Notes: a model not told the origin generated them from the letters alone. 64,000 nt of DNA from Cryptomeria japonica (GCF_030272615.1 NC_081405.1:23327772-23391771); one strand, 5' to 3'. Positions 34,747 to 47,644 are shown, numbered from the stretch's first letter. Translations and numbers: made by a program.

Positions 34747-36238
34747 TGTAATGTCCCCATTTTGCGAGCATCAGAGTTTGTAAGAATTAGCCTATCATTT
34801 GACCCTCGTAGGCTAACAATTATTGATAGAGGGCCTCGTGTGGCAGTTACTTGGTGATTAGAGACATTACTCTTCAGCTGGATTCAGGTTTTGGCCTTTG
34901 CACAGGTTTTTTGACTCAGATTGGCACACTTACTATTTATAGTAAGTTACTATTTTGGGAGAGTCAAGGTTCCTATTAATAGAAAGACACCTGAGCATAG
35001 CTTATTGGCAGTGTCGACCTTGATTGGGCCTTTGCAGCTATTTCTAGACTCAGTTCCACATACTTACTATTTATAGTAAGTCACTATTCAGGGTTTCTAT
35101 TTTTAGACAGGCATCCAATCACATGGAGAACAGGGAGAGTCGACTCCTGGCTCAGACGGCTAGTTTAAGTGACTTAAGTGATTTATTTAATATTTTAATA
35201 TTATTATAAAGTTCTAAAGTAACTTTATAATAATAAAGTCACTTTAATATAATAAAGTGCGTTAAGTGAATAATTTAATGTGGGAATAAATCTTTTATCC
35301 CACATTGGCCAGGAAGGTGTTTGAGCTCTCTTAAGGAAAGAATAAAAGGAAAGGCAAGAGTTCATTCTCGGCATCCAGTTGATGAATAGTATTTTGATTG
35401 ATTTTTATTGTGGAGCCCAGGGCTTTCGCAATTTTCTTCTTTGATCATAGGAAACGAAAATTTCCTATTGATAGCAATTTTGAAGGTGTGAAATAACACC
35501 TGAATTATTGCAGTTGTGGGAAAGAATACTTCAGTTCTTTCATTTGTGCAAATTGGTGAAGTTTTCTACAAGGGTTTGAAGAATATTGAGGACTATCGAG
35601 TGCAGACCTGAAGATTCATTGGCAGCCATTAGTAATCGTTCTTTTTAAAGTTTGTTCTTGCTGCTACAGTGCGCATGAACAGTACCCGTGAACAGTGCGC
35701 ATGAACAGTGCCCGTGAACAGTGCGCGTGAACAGTGCGCATGAACAGTGCGCGTGAATAGTGCGTATGAACAGTGTGCATGAACAGTGCGCTACAGTAGT
35801 TTGAGTTTTATAGAAGGGGATTTAGAAAGGTTGAACAGCTATATATATTTGACAAGGGATTTGCATATGAGGAGAATCAAACCAATATATCAAGGCAGCC
35901 ATTGAAATACCAGGTTTTCTATCTATGGTCATTGTATTAGAAAATCATTACTTCATTGCATCATTTTCTATTATGATTATATCATGAAATATTTGGAGGT
36001 TGCATATGTTTAATGGAGATATAATTTGCATATTCCACATTCATGGTAGCATTCAACATTGATCAGCCACTTAGCTTTCATGCCAATTGTTTGCTTAAAT
36101 GCCTAATGGTTGTAGGTATACATTGGGATGCATGACAAGTGTTTGTCTTAATGTCAACTAGCTGTACTATCGATTCTCCTTTTGGGCCTTCTGAGGATTG
36201 GAGTTTCTTTGCAGTGGAGGCTACTCTAATATACTACA
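34747..36238 (+). repeat. Solo LTR (1492 bp), TGTAATGTCCCC family
   Basis: It begins TGTAATGTCCCCATTTTGCG and ends AATATACTACA, with a perfect 5-bp duplication TTCTC (34742-34746 and 36239-36243). The left part has paired words ACTTACTATTTATAGTAAGT (34930 and 35060 regions) and a 13-bp minisatellite at 35668. The same family start is seen on the minus strand at 44529 and 63922. Confidence 0.88.
35668..35792 (+). repeat. 13-bp minisatellite, about 9.5 copies
   Basis: The unit AGTGCGCATGAAC has variants AGTGCGCGTGAAC and AGTGCCCGTGAAC. It is a CpG-rich island in AT-rich DNA, placed within the downstream third of the solo LTR. Confidence 0.95.
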
Positions 36239-36319
36239 TTCTCTTAGCTTACTCTCATGGAATCTTGGTGATTAGAAAGTGGTAAATATTTTATATTAAT
36301 TTTTTTTTGAGGATATTAG

Positions 36320-37092
36320 AGTGGTATCAATGCTAACATCTTGCCATTTTGTGATGTATAGCGTGAAAGGAAAGACCCATGGTAGAGGAGTAAAGATTGG
36401 AGTTTCTTTAGGACAACCTAATAGGTCTCTAGATGAGGCAAGATAGAATGACAAGGTGCTATTAGTAGGCCAAGAGAGAATGGACTAATTATTGACTAGA
36501 ATGTTGCAGATCTAGATGAGTTCACCCACCACCATCCATTTGTAGAATCAAGGTGACACTAGGAAAACACAAAGAAGGGAAAGATCATTTGCAAATAATC
36601 GATCAATGATAGTTCCATTTCAAAACCCTCTATACCCATGTTCTTATAGGGAGAAGAAGAATGAGAGGGGTCTAAACTTTTTCTACAGTGGAGCTTGTTT
36701 GGATAATCTCAGGGGGAGACAAAAGATTTCAAGGTGGCCATACCCTTTAACAGATACTTGGAGTTGTTGGGAATAATATTCAATGTAGAAGAGGTCAAGG
36801 GAGTAACTAGAATAATAGTGGGAAAGAATTAAAGCATAAGGTGAATGAACTAACAAGAACTTTTGATAGTACCAACAAGATATTTGTCGAAGCTTGGTTG
36901 GAAAAATTGCAAATTTACTTCATTGGCGGCCCCATGATGGAAGAAGATGTAGTTAAGTTTGCCAGATTGCACTTGGATGCAACTTCCAACAATTGGTTTG
37001 TTGGTGTTTTAGTTTGTAACTTTCGTGACAACACAAAATGGAACAATGAATTAGGAAAATTTCTCTTCAAATTTGCAAAAAAAACTCCTTGA
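36320..37092 (+). pseudogene. Gypsy gag relic
   Basis: A degenerate Met-type primer site (TGGTATCAATGC, about 36331) is followed by a broken reading region. In the frame at 36841 it reads TFDSTNKIFVEAWLEKLQIY, then MEEDVVKFARLHLDATSNNW, the central motif of gypsy gag (retrotrans_gag). Stops are frequent upstream. The protein would form the capsid of the particle. Confidence 0.7.
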
Positions 37093-37179
37093 TTTAATCT
37101 ACTGTTATATCTAAAATGGGACACATTAGTTCTGAGTCGGCTTCTGACCCATTTGCTTCATCGGTCCTTGAGAAAGATG

Positions 37180-38110
37180 AAGATTACACCATGTGTGTGT
37201 GTATCAAATATAGAGCAGTGAATCCAAGACAACAAAAAACAAATTCCCCACACCCAAGATTAGTGAATACATTGTTGAGTTGAATGGGGAAGTTCATTCC
37301 TCAAAGTTTGATTTGAGACCAAGTAGCCACTTGATTTGTGCCCATGAGGGGGATGTACAAAAGACAACTTTCAAATGCCATATTGGACACTTTAAGTCCT
37401 TGGTCATTCCATTTGGTTTGACTAAAGCATTGGCCACTTCTAAATCTGCAAGGTATCAAGTAATCAAGGGTCAGTTAAGAAAAAATATCGTGGCATCTTT
37501 TGATGATATTTTTATATGTAGCAAAACATAGAAGGATTCTAGATTTGATCCTTGAAATCCTAGAGCAGCAGGCTCTATTGCTAAAAGAATCTAAGTTGGA
37601 GTTTGGGGTCACAAAAGTTTTATGCTCGGGAAATGTTTCCTATGCTCAAGGCATGTAGAAGGATCAACAAAAAATTGTGCCTTTTTAAACTGGTCATCCC
37701 CTATCACACTAGGAGATTCGAGAGGACCTTGGGGTTGATGCATCTGCGACAAAAAGGTTATAAGGATAACCGGCTTGAGGAAGAAAGGAGCTTTTGTATG
37801 GATAAATACAATACAAGAAGCTGATGATAAGCTTGGGGAGGTAAACAACTCATGCCTTGTATTCTTATTCCAAATTTCTCACAAGCTTTTGTTGTAGAAT
37901 ATAATATTTCAAGGGAGAGAAATGGACCACCCCACAAGCTGTTATAGTGCAAAAGGACCACCCCACAATGATGGACAACAAAAAGTTGAGAGTTTCTAAA
38001 AAAGGTTTCTCTATTTACAATAAGGAAATCCTTGCATCACGCATTCTTTGGGAAAACTCGGACAACATTTGGTTTGTGGTAGATGTTTGATTGAGGCAAA
38101 TTGTAATAGT
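37180..38110 (+). pseudogene. Gypsy reverse transcriptase / RNase H relic
   Basis: Decayed RT motifs occur in order: YRAVN-like and NSPHPRL (around 37210-37260), then MNGEVHSSKFDLRPSSHLIC, FKCHIGHFKSLVIPFGLT and NIVASFDDIFICSKT, where FDDI holds the catalytic Asp pair. Further on, LRKKGAFVWINTIQEADDKL and following words match the RT-RNase H connection. Gag and RT lie only about 100 bp apart, so protease and much else is deleted. Confidence 0.8.
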
Positions 38111-39137
38111 TTTAAGTTCTCCTTTGGCCAATGTGATTGGTATGAATAACAACAAGAATGAGTAAGATCCAAATTTGTGCGTTTGAAGTAGAAGTTAGAA
38201 TGCTCCCAACATGTTCCTACATGAATCTAGAAGTTAGAATGCTTTAAAGTATGTTTCGTGGTTAAATGATACAACTAAGTCCTGATTTTACTGATGAACA
38301 TACATGCTTTCAGATTTGCACAACTTAGAATCATTTATTAAGTTCTGAAATTAATGTAATAATGCATTCAATTCATATTCAAAACCTGAATTTTGTGATC
38401 TAGAAATCTGATTACACTCAGAAAATCAGAGATATATCTTTCTCTCTTTACTTCTGGAAAATTTGATAAGAATTTATAATCCAATTTCTGAGATAGATAT
38501 ATCCTTAACCAGCACTTAGAATGCAAGGTGATTTAGGCTTTGGTCTTTGACCAGCCTTTTGATTCTTTCCTCCACGAATTGATGTTTGAAGCTCTTTCTT
38601 TCAGGCTGTAAGGAATGAGTTCATGATGCTTATTCAAGGCGAATTTATGCACCCGAAGTTAGCGAACTTCCTCCTTCATGCAATGTTATCAACCGTGAAT
38701 GAATTTCTTCATTCTACTTGCTGTGCGAATTTGTTGCTGGGCGAACTTGTTATTTGATTTGCATTGTATCATCTAAGAGGTTCTTTCTCCTTTTACTTAT
38801 ATGGCTTGGAGTTAGAAGTTACACCCCTTCACTTTCTTATACAAGCTGACTTGCAACTTAAAAGATTTTTTTTTTGTTATTTATTTTTAATTCCCAAAGG
38901 GAATTGTACTTCTTCAAGGTTTCTATCAAGCCGACTTTGCTAGGAAAGAAAACGTTTTGTTACTTAATAAATCACATTTTTTTTCAACTCCCTTTGAAAG
39001 CTGACTTCAGCAAGCAAATTAAGAATTTTTTAAATTAAACTCCAAATCGACTTACATCATTTTTCGATTTTGCTTTGCCTTCCAGCTGTCTAAGTTCAGA
39101 TCTTCCTCAAATTCATTTTGTTATTTGTCCAACTTGC
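38111..39137. other. No recognisable gene
   Basis: AT-rich DNA with weak GCGAACTT-type words (38640-38750). It is the upstream part of a block that continues after each of the next two solo LTRs. Confidence 0.4.
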
Positions 39138-40577
39138 TGTTGGAATCAAGGAACACTGAGAGGGGGGGGTGAATCAGTGTTCCGCAATCTTTAACTTTAT
39201 TAAACTGATCTCTTAACCACATAGTACGTATGAAGAAAAGAAAGATGCATTAACACAAAGCAAATAATCACAACACCACAACACCAAGATTTTGTGCGTG
39301 GAAACCCGGTTAAGGGAAAAACCACGGTGGGAACACACCCACAATGAGATGATACCTTGCTAGAAGTATATGAAATATTACAATGGGTAATGCACATGCA
39401 TTCAGACACACTGCCTAGAGCTCACTGCTCAAAACAAAGAACAAGAAGGGCTACAACCCTTGGGAAGACTCACTATCTTACAGAAACATTCGGATTACAT
39501 CCGGAAGATCATGAACTGATAGAATAGCATATCCTCATGCCTGGTTATAGTTCCGGTTAAGCACATAATCTGATCTGCACTGCCACACTTCTTCACACTT
39601 CTGAAAGATCAAAACATTTGTTCTCACACTTATTCAATCACACACATTCGGATACATTTGTAGATACATCTCTCATATGATTATTACATATATTTATACA
39701 AATCATCAACCTATATTTCAAGGTCAGTTCAACACACATCACAAATTACAAAGTTATAACCATACACGTTACAACATTACATGTGAACCAAAACAATGTC
39801 GGCTAAGACATAGTATGGGCCTAAATCAATTCCTCGAATAAGAAACACCTCCAAGAATTATGCCTCGAACATCCGCGACATTCTACAATCATCATGTTGG
39901 CCAAGAACATGAAGAACACCACCGGATCAAGGAAAATCATCAATAACGCGTACAACTATCAATGCAGACCATCAACACGCATAGAACACAATCTAGAAAC
40001 ATCCACAAGCATCATGAATTATCACAACAACAACCGCAACATCACCACTTACTAGAATCTTCATCATCATTATATTGAACCTCAAGAACACTAACAAAAC
40101 TGATTGTCAAATTGAAAGATTCACTTGCGGACCTCCAAATCACGAATCATCTGAATGAAGGACACATCAGAACGTCCCAAACACTCTGCCAAATACGTAA
40201 ACCAAGATATTGCAATGCGGAGCAAAATCCATAACACCGATCAACGCCGAACAAATGAAAAACCAACTACAATACCGAATCTCATAACTCACATGACAGT
40301 CATCACCGGAGGCTAAGATCCTGAGATAAGGCTTTTCAGACATCCATCAACCTCCAACCAGATCTGCAACACAAGATATAGACCAGAACTGAAATGCCAA
40401 CCAAAATATTGAACTCTACCAGATACACTGTTCTAGCTGGCCGGACTCAAACAAATCTTCACTCAGACTTCCGGTATAAGCAAATCACATACTGCGGATA
40501 GGATACCTGACATTAGTTGCCATCAATTACAACACTGAACGATTTGTGCAATGTCTCTTGCCAACAATCTGCCAACA
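39138..40577 (+). repeat. Solo LTR A (1440 bp), G-run hairpin family
   Basis: It starts TGTTGGAATCAAGGAACACT and ends ATCTGCCAACA, with a perfect 5-bp duplication CTTGC (39133-39137 and 40578-40582). Near the 5' end AACACTGA - GAGGGGGGGTGAA - TCAGTGTT forms a hairpin with a G run in the loop. About 140 bp further, GGAAACCCGGTTAAGGGAAA and ACCACGGTGGGAA recur in the related LTR B. No internal region or coding is present. Confidence 0.85.
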
Positions 40578-40582
40578 CTTGC

Positions 40583-40905
40583 TTCCTTAGAGGTTCGAAC
40601 TTTGGACTTGATACTTAATGATTCTATACCTCCATCTTTGCAACTTAAAGGTCTCATCTTTCATCTTTCATCTTTCTAAAGGGCCGATTTTATTTTTGCC
40701 TTTTGAAATTCGCCAAAGGGCTAAGTTAGATGCAAATTAACTTCCTCTCTTGCAACGTCTAATTTTCTTCTTTTGAAGCATAGTCAGATCTTACCCTTTA
40801 TGATTGGAAGTTACATTCTATTTCCCTTTGTTTGCCCTTCTCACGAACCTAGGTCGATTCACACCTTTCGTGATCTTAAAAAGATCAACTTCTTATCAAG
40901 TTAAG
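40583..40905. other. Host segment between two solo LTRs
   Basis: Continuous with sequence before 39138 and after 42700 once the LTRs are removed. It contains CACGAACCTAGGTCGATTCA (40845-40864), a diverged member of the CAACCTAAGTTG repeats. Confidence 0.5.
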
Positions 40906-42699
40906 TGTTGAACACAATGTACCACTGAGATGGGGGTGAATCAATGGTTCCCAATATTCTAAACCTTTTAAACCTAACTCTTGGTACCGGTTAGCAAATC
41001 AAACACAAGGAGGATATACCGGTGAGATAAGGAAAGTGATCAAATGCAAACACACAAAGACACACAACACACAACACCGGATATACGAGGAAAACCCAAT
41101 GTGGGAAAAACCTTGGTGAGAAATGCTGTTGGAGTCTACTGCTCCAATCCAGCCTCACAATGAAAAACAGTTTTACAAAGATTTAGAGCACCAACCCAAG
41201 GAGCACCAACCCCTATTGATTTAGGGCACCAACCCAAGGAGCACCAATTCCTACACCGAGCACCAACTCAGTGAGATACAATAGATTGGATCAATACAAT
41301 AGTTGTAGCCTTGTTACAAATGAGTTTTATAACTCTTGCAATCAAAATACTTCACCGGTTTAACTCTTCTCTACCGGTTCTCCTCTGCTTAGTTCTCTGC
41401 CGGTTCACTGTCTTCTGTTTATACCCTTTCCACCCTGATTCTGTCTTGCATAACCTCCATCGGTACCCTCTCTTTTCTCCTTCACCTTCAATCTCCCTTG
41501 TCCGTTCACACAATTTATCCTTTTTGGCAGCTTGCCGGTTGCTCTAACCTTACCAGTAAAACCTCTGATAAGCCCTCTTACCGGTTCAACTTTTCTGTCA
41601 GTCAACTCCAACACTTTGATGCTTTTGATCTTCTCTCTGATCACTCTTTGCTCTCACAGTTACTCTATCTTTACCGACATCTAGCATGATCCATTTCATC
41701 TTCAGTCTGCATATTTATACCTGTCTTTCCCGCCAAGACCAGAGTTCAAACGGTGGCGCGCTAGGGTTTTTCTCCACCAACCCAATCCGTAGCAAATCTG
41801 ATTGGATTTTATCTCCTCGATTGATGATCTGCAGCAGATCAACCATCACCATCAAATCTGATGATTTCTGTACACGCTTTCTATATTTAGCAATCCGCAA
41901 CTTGATTTTCGGCCTTGCTTTGTCAATGACCATTAATACCTCAACTATTTCCTTTGACCAACGAGCACAAAGATTGGATTGTCTTGCTTGATTTACATCA
42001 CCCAAAAAAAACTTCTGCATCTTGATTTGCCTTGAGCCGCACTTCTTCTGTCCTTGACCCGTGATTTACGGGTTCCTCATTTAAAGTCGACCTACTTATC
42101 ACCTACCACGTTGATGGAAACTTCACCGACCTCTGGATGCATGCCACTTGGTATCCACATGTCATTCTTGTCGACATCCACCTATGTTCAGTCCACTGAG
42201 TCGGTTCAGACAAGATTACCGACCAGTATGCACTACCGGTGCTTAGCCACCGGTTCACTAACCTTGCTTGTATATGTCACCTTATCGGTTATCCTTCATG
42301 CCTGCTTTCCTCTGTTCTGTCGGTGGATCAACTTGACTTGTCATCAAACACATCGATCTATCCACGAAGTCTATTTACCATTAGTATTACTCCTGCCTTT
42401 ATACCGATATTATCCTTGAGTAAAACATGTCATCAATGTGCATCCTGATTAATATGTCTACCGGTAGATTACACTCCTCTTTGTATACCGGTGATCATGT
42501 TCTTCTCTGTTGTCTTTTTGCTTTCTTACCGGTGATCATGTTCTTCTCTGTTTTCTTTTTGCTTTCTTACCGGTGGTCATGTTTACCGGTAGAGGCTGCA
42601 TCCCATGTTTACCGGTAGCACACCTTGTCTGCTTGCATACTCCTTCTTGCATACCGGTTGACTATACTGGTTGACATCAATGACAACACACTGCCAACA
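40906..42699 (+). repeat. Solo LTR B (1794 bp), G-run hairpin family
   Basis: It starts TGTTGAACACAATGTACCAC and ends ACACTGCCAACA, with a perfect 5-bp duplication TTAAG (40901-40905 and 42700-42704). The 5' hairpin reads ACCACTGA - GATGGGGGTGAA - TCAATGGT. It shares GAGGAAAACCC and GGGAAAAACCTTGGTGAGAA with LTR A. The interior is unusually rich in ACCGGT. Open frames inside it (for example 42054-42419) show no known domain. Confidence 0.85.
42486..42584 (+). repeat. 41-bp tandem repeat, about 2.4 copies
   Basis: Units at 42486-42526 and 42527-42567 start TACCGGTGATCATGTTCTTC and differ at one base; a partial third starts at 42568 with GGTGGTCATG. Confidence 0.93.
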
Positions 42700-42744
42700 T
42701 TAAGTTAATGCGCACTTCTTCTCTTCTCAGGAAAGGCGCCTTCC

Positions 42745-43130
42745 TATCCACTTAAGTTGATTCACACTTCTTTCTCATTGTTGATGGTCGAACTTGATTA
42801 ATCAAACTTTATTTCCTACCAACCTAAGTTGGTGTGCAGGTGACTTTGTAATACTTGCTTACTTCCCTTCAACTTAAGTTGATGCACATGAGGTTCTCTA
42901 TTAGTTCAAGTTGGAATGTTCTTCATTAATCCTTCTTGCCAACCTAGGTTGATTCGCAGCCCTTTTCCTATCATTGAAGGTTGACATTTGAGCTTAAGCA
43001 ATTTCACTTTCCCATCAACCTAAGTTGATCCGCAGGCACACTTAGAGACTTCCTACCAACCTAAGTTGATCCATAGGGTCTCATACTTACAAATTTTTTT
43101 GCTTCCTATCAACCTAAGTTGATTCATACT
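42745..43130. repeat. Seven spaced palindromic repeats (CAACCTAAGTTG type)
   Basis: Copies at about 42749, 42819, 42870, 42940, 43013, 43056 and 43109 share CAACCTAAGTTGATTCGCA-like sequence. The core CAACCTAGGTTG or CAACTTAAGTTG is a perfect palindrome in two of them. Spacing is irregular, 43-73 bp, and the spacers are unrelated T/C-rich DNA. Confidence 0.85.
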
Positions 43131-43139
43131 CTATTATCC

Positions 43140-44529
43140 TTAGCAAAGTGAATGGCAATTACTTAGAGCGAAGTTTACCATTTTGGAATTTTGGGAGTTT
43201 GCTTGAACCATTATACCATGCGATTTTTTTTTCAATCAAAACTATTTCGAGGTTGAGTTACTGCTGGATCAAAACCCTATACAACTAAAGCAACTAAGCT
43301 AAGCAAGCAAGAGGGGTCTCCGTTTGCAATGGGGTGATGTGTGAAGAAGTCACAACAGGCCTCATGTGGCCTATGCCATCCATATGAGGCGGTTTACCTA
43401 ATGGGGTGTCCTATAACCGTTCCCCCTTCATCTTGCCATCCATTTCCCACTTCCTATGGTTGGACTTCTTGGTGTATTAATTCACCATGATAGAGGGATG
43501 AGGTTTATTCACAATAGGGTGCCCCGGAAGTCCAACCCTTTTAAGCCCAAAAGAAGTACCCCTTGTACCCCTTTGGTCCCATGGGACCATTTGGTCACCA
43601 CTATGAGTTGGCGTACCTAGAAGAGGACCTCATCGCCATTCACCTCCTTGTAATCCCTCATTTCCTGTACCATGGCTGATTATAATAATTAGATAGAATA
43701 TATATAGAGCATCCTATATTATGTCACATATTCTATACATTTATATATTAAACAGTCATAAGAAACAACACAATATGGATCAGCAATGAACAGATAGAAA
43801 TAACATTCATTATGCTATATTAAACACTCATAAACAGCAATACGTTATTAGTCAGTAGTATGCAGATATAAACAGTATTCATTATGCTATGTATGGGGAA
43901 CTCATACCACAACCACTGTATCAAATCGAACTGCTGTATATTTACTTTCTTATAAATGCCAAATCTGATCTCATTCAATGATTTAATGTGTTTATCTGCT
44001 CTTATGGGCACCCATGCTTATTAGATCATTCTTCTTGATCTGTTTGATACCTTATGACTAATCTTCTCTTTATGAGGAGCAATGCTAATTGTTTTCTGCT
44101 CTGCTCAACGATATTCCTTTTATTGATGGATTGATGCTTGCACTTTTCTGTATTAAACTCAGAATCTGAATTTCTATTCCTTCCTCTTCATATTAATTGA
44201 TTACTCTTTTTATACCTTCATAACTCATTGAGGAGACACATCTCCTTGGAAAGAGATATCCTTTTAAATGGTCATGTCTCTTCATTTCTGTCTTACTATT
44301 TAAATTAGATCTGCACTTCTGATTGCAGATTCAAGTTGCCGTTTCAAATGAAGTTCTCTTCTCCCTTTTATACCTTCATATTTGAGGGAGTCACGACTTT
44401 TCATTTCATGCCTTTTGACCATTCATTAAAATTAACTAAATTTTAATTATTTTAATTTTTATTCTTTTATATTTTAATTTTATTATTAGTATTTATTATT
44501 AAATCCTATTTCAAAATGGGGACATTACA
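43140..44529 (-). repeat. Region ending in a TGTAATGTCCCC-type LTR edge on the minus strand
   Basis: At 44510-44529 the minus strand starts TGTAATGTCCCCATTTTGA, as in the 34747 solo LTR. The sequence from there leftwards is AT-rich, non-coding and LTR-like. Its other edge and target duplication were not found; 43140-43680 may be unrelated DNA. Confidence 0.5.
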
Positions 44530-47280
44530 TATTGTCCCCGTTTTAGTTTATTTGAGTTTGGAAATGTTTGTGTCACTTTCTTGCTTTGTGTTGATGACTA
44601 GACATGTAACCTATATATCCTCAAGACTCTGCACTAACAACTAAGGCCAGGGGTATGCCATTGAAGATGGAAGGTAGGACTATTGATTAGATAGTGGCAT
44701 GATAGGACCAATGGATTAGGACGTATATCTCCTTCTTTAGGTTCTGCTAGACCAAGGTGGTATTCCCTGAGGTGTGTTTCTTGAAAAGACGTACAGATAG
44801 GCAATGATGCAACTAACCTTGAGGCAAACCATATTTGAAACACTTGAAGCTCCTATTGAATTGTCACTTAGTACCAATGTGATGGTTTACCTTGATCCAA
44901 GGTTGTAACTCATTATTCTTCTTAACTCCGTAGGTTTGTGTGGTACATTATCTCACTTTACATATGATTGCAGTAGTGGAAGGAATGCAGATCTCACTGT
45001 GAATGACCTTAACGTGGATTACAGGCACTTTTCTGTAGCAGTGTTGTGAAATCAAGTAATACTAATTCAGTTACTAAAGGTTGACTTTTGATGTTTGGAA
45101 CTGTAGTGGGATGGCAACAGATTGAAACAAATTACATACAGGTGCCTTTATCTGGAAGGGGGCAGATGAGTCAAGTTTTTATCAACAAGGAACATTACTC
45201 AAGTAAACCACAATATGACACTTCAAAGAAGATGGCATGCAGTATAATTTTTAATGATTCCACTCATAACCTAGGCTCTGCATGTAGAGATGGGAAACAT
45301 ATGATATTGCAAGACAATCACATATTCATCAATAGACTCATACACTTCTTGTATTACTTTGAAAGGACACTTAATAAAAATGTTTCCAAGGGGTCTTATA
45401 GCCTCTGTGAAGACAAATGAATCAAAGACAATATTTGAATCAACAAATGCGATTAAGACAGTTTGCCGAATTGTCAAAACTATGCAAACATTCATTGAGG
45501 CATTCAAGTGGTTAAAGATTGCACTTTTTATTTATTTCTCTGATGGATTACAAAAACAATTAGGCAATGGTACAATGAAGACCAAACTTCTACTTTCAAT
45601 AACTTGCTCAGCTCAATACAAAATAGAAGGTAAATTCTACAACACACTGTTCTCTATTTTTTTGTGCAACCTTGCTATCAACAACATCCCAACAACCAAC
45701 AGCAACACCTTTCCCTTTCCAACTCGCAAATATATAGCACTTGATTCAACATGTTGGGGGAAATTCAATTTTTTGTCACCTCACTATCAATGGGTCTATT
45801 ACTAGCCTTTGAAATAATTCTTTTTCTAACTCTTGCTTTTATATTTGAATTGTTTCTTGATGTTTGTGGTAAGTGTTCATAGAATGCCAATGGTTTTGTT
45901 TCTCTATTCTATCTTGCCTTAATTTGGGTTTCTTCTTTGGATCTTATATTGATTAAATTATTCAGAGATTTAAAATATCCCTCCTATTTGTATAGAATCC
46001 ATAATGAACCATTTTATATATAGCTCATGCCTTTAGTCTTAGTTAAATCTACAAGTCAATATTTACGCAATCAAAGAATTTTATCATCAAGAAGGAAATT
46101 AGCTCATTGAAGAAATATGTTTTTGCATGTGCAGGTTCAGGCAAGAATCAAAGTCATAGTCTTAAGATTCTTGAAATATTTGTCGTCCCCAGATCCATCA
46201 ATTTGTGATCTTCCTTTGGTATTTGATCACAAACTCTTGTTCCTCGTTGATAACTAGCATTCAAATTAATTACACTAAAAGTGTTGTCAACAATGTTTTG
46301 CATTTCAATTGAATTTAGTAAAAATGATCTAATTTTTGAAAGTAGCCTGGATTTAAATGTAGTAAACATGACTTAGAACACATAGTCAGTATATTTAAAT
46401 AATAAATACATTCAAAATCAACTAGAAAATGCATTCTAGTTCATGAGGGTGAGTAGAGCAGTTTTACATTCCCAAGGGTTGTTAGATGATATTTACTTAA
46501 TATGAAATGTTTTTGTTAGAAATTTTTAGCAATGGGTTGGTGCAAAGACAATTTGGATGGTATGTTGTTTAGATTTGCGATTCTTAGTTTGGTTCTTCCG
46601 TAATCAAATTGGGCTTAGAGCTGTTGATGGTTCCATCAATTTTTTGGTAGATGAGATTGTGGTTCTTCGAAGTCTCATCCCAAATTGATTCGAGACTACA
46701 ATCTGATTTTTGTAATTAAATTAATGGGTTTCATAAGTTTTTTAGTTGTGGACTTACATATCAACCTTTTTTGATATTTATGGTGGTGTAATTCAATGCT
46801 TCCTATACAAGAAACTGACAATTTGTTGGGAAAGGTATTGCATCTTGTTTGCAATTCTTATTTAGTAATTTGATTTGTTTGGTGTATTCTTGGGTATTTG
46901 TCTCTATTACATCCTTGGAGTTGCTTGTGACATGTTTCTACTATTGTATCAAATTAAATCAGATGTCAATAGTTTTAGCATTGCAAGATGTGATAATTTC
47001 TTTTAAAAGTGAGGCACAAGAAGCCTTTGTAATAGTGATCCAAAAACCTAAAATATTCGTATTTATTTCTAACACACCGTAAATACCTCACAAATTAAGT
47101 TTCATGGATTTGGAAGTAGTCTATTTCGGAGTTGGAATATTGGCAATGTTGTACTTAAAAGTTTAAAACAATATATATCACCCAAAAATGCTGTTTATTT
47201 TGATTTCTGCTAAGTTTGGTGAATAATTGTCAATAAGGGCTAAAAAAGGCAAGGTGACTATTTTTAGTAAGTTTGCATTT
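44530..47280. other. No recognisable feature
   Basis: The longest frames (45088-45420 and 45359-45805, plus) overlap each other in different frames and show no domain or splice context. The rest is AT-rich without repeats I can define. Confidence 0.4.
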
Positions 47281-47644
47281 TTGCATGGATGAACCCGAAA
47301 ATTGACCCCAAGGAGCAGAAATGGAAAATATAATGATTTGAGAAAGAATCATCTCAATATAAAGGGGGAGTTCCACTTTCTAGAACATTCTAAGGCAGTT
47401 ATACTTTCCAAGATAAAGAGGACAAATGGGGGTTATGGAGGATAGTTCCAAAAGTGTAGATTGTGCCTTTGGCTTGCAGATTATTGTAATGAGAAATTCC
47501 ATGTGACTGTAGCATGTTATTTTTTGAATGTTGTTGTTTCATTTCAGTTGGATAATAAAAAGCAAGTGTTTCTTTCTTGCATTTTCTGTTTATTTCTCTG
47601 TTGTTGTTGTGTTTGGGTTTGTAAGGGGAGTACCCTTCATCAAG
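47281..47644 (+). repeat. Probable 5' LTR end of a gypsy element
   Basis: A TATA-like CAATATAAAGGGGGAG (47354-47369) lies about 290 bp before the Met-type primer site TGGTATTAGAGGA at 47645-47657. By position this is U3-R-U5; the left LTR edge is not identifiable. Confidence 0.5.

Noticed and set aside
42054-42618. Open frames inside solo LTR B
   Set aside because: They have no domain and overlap in different frames, and the region is a TSD-bounded solo LTR with tandem repeats.
45088-45805. Two overlapping open frames as a gene
   Set aside because: They are in different frames, have no recognisable domain and lack splice signals that would join them.
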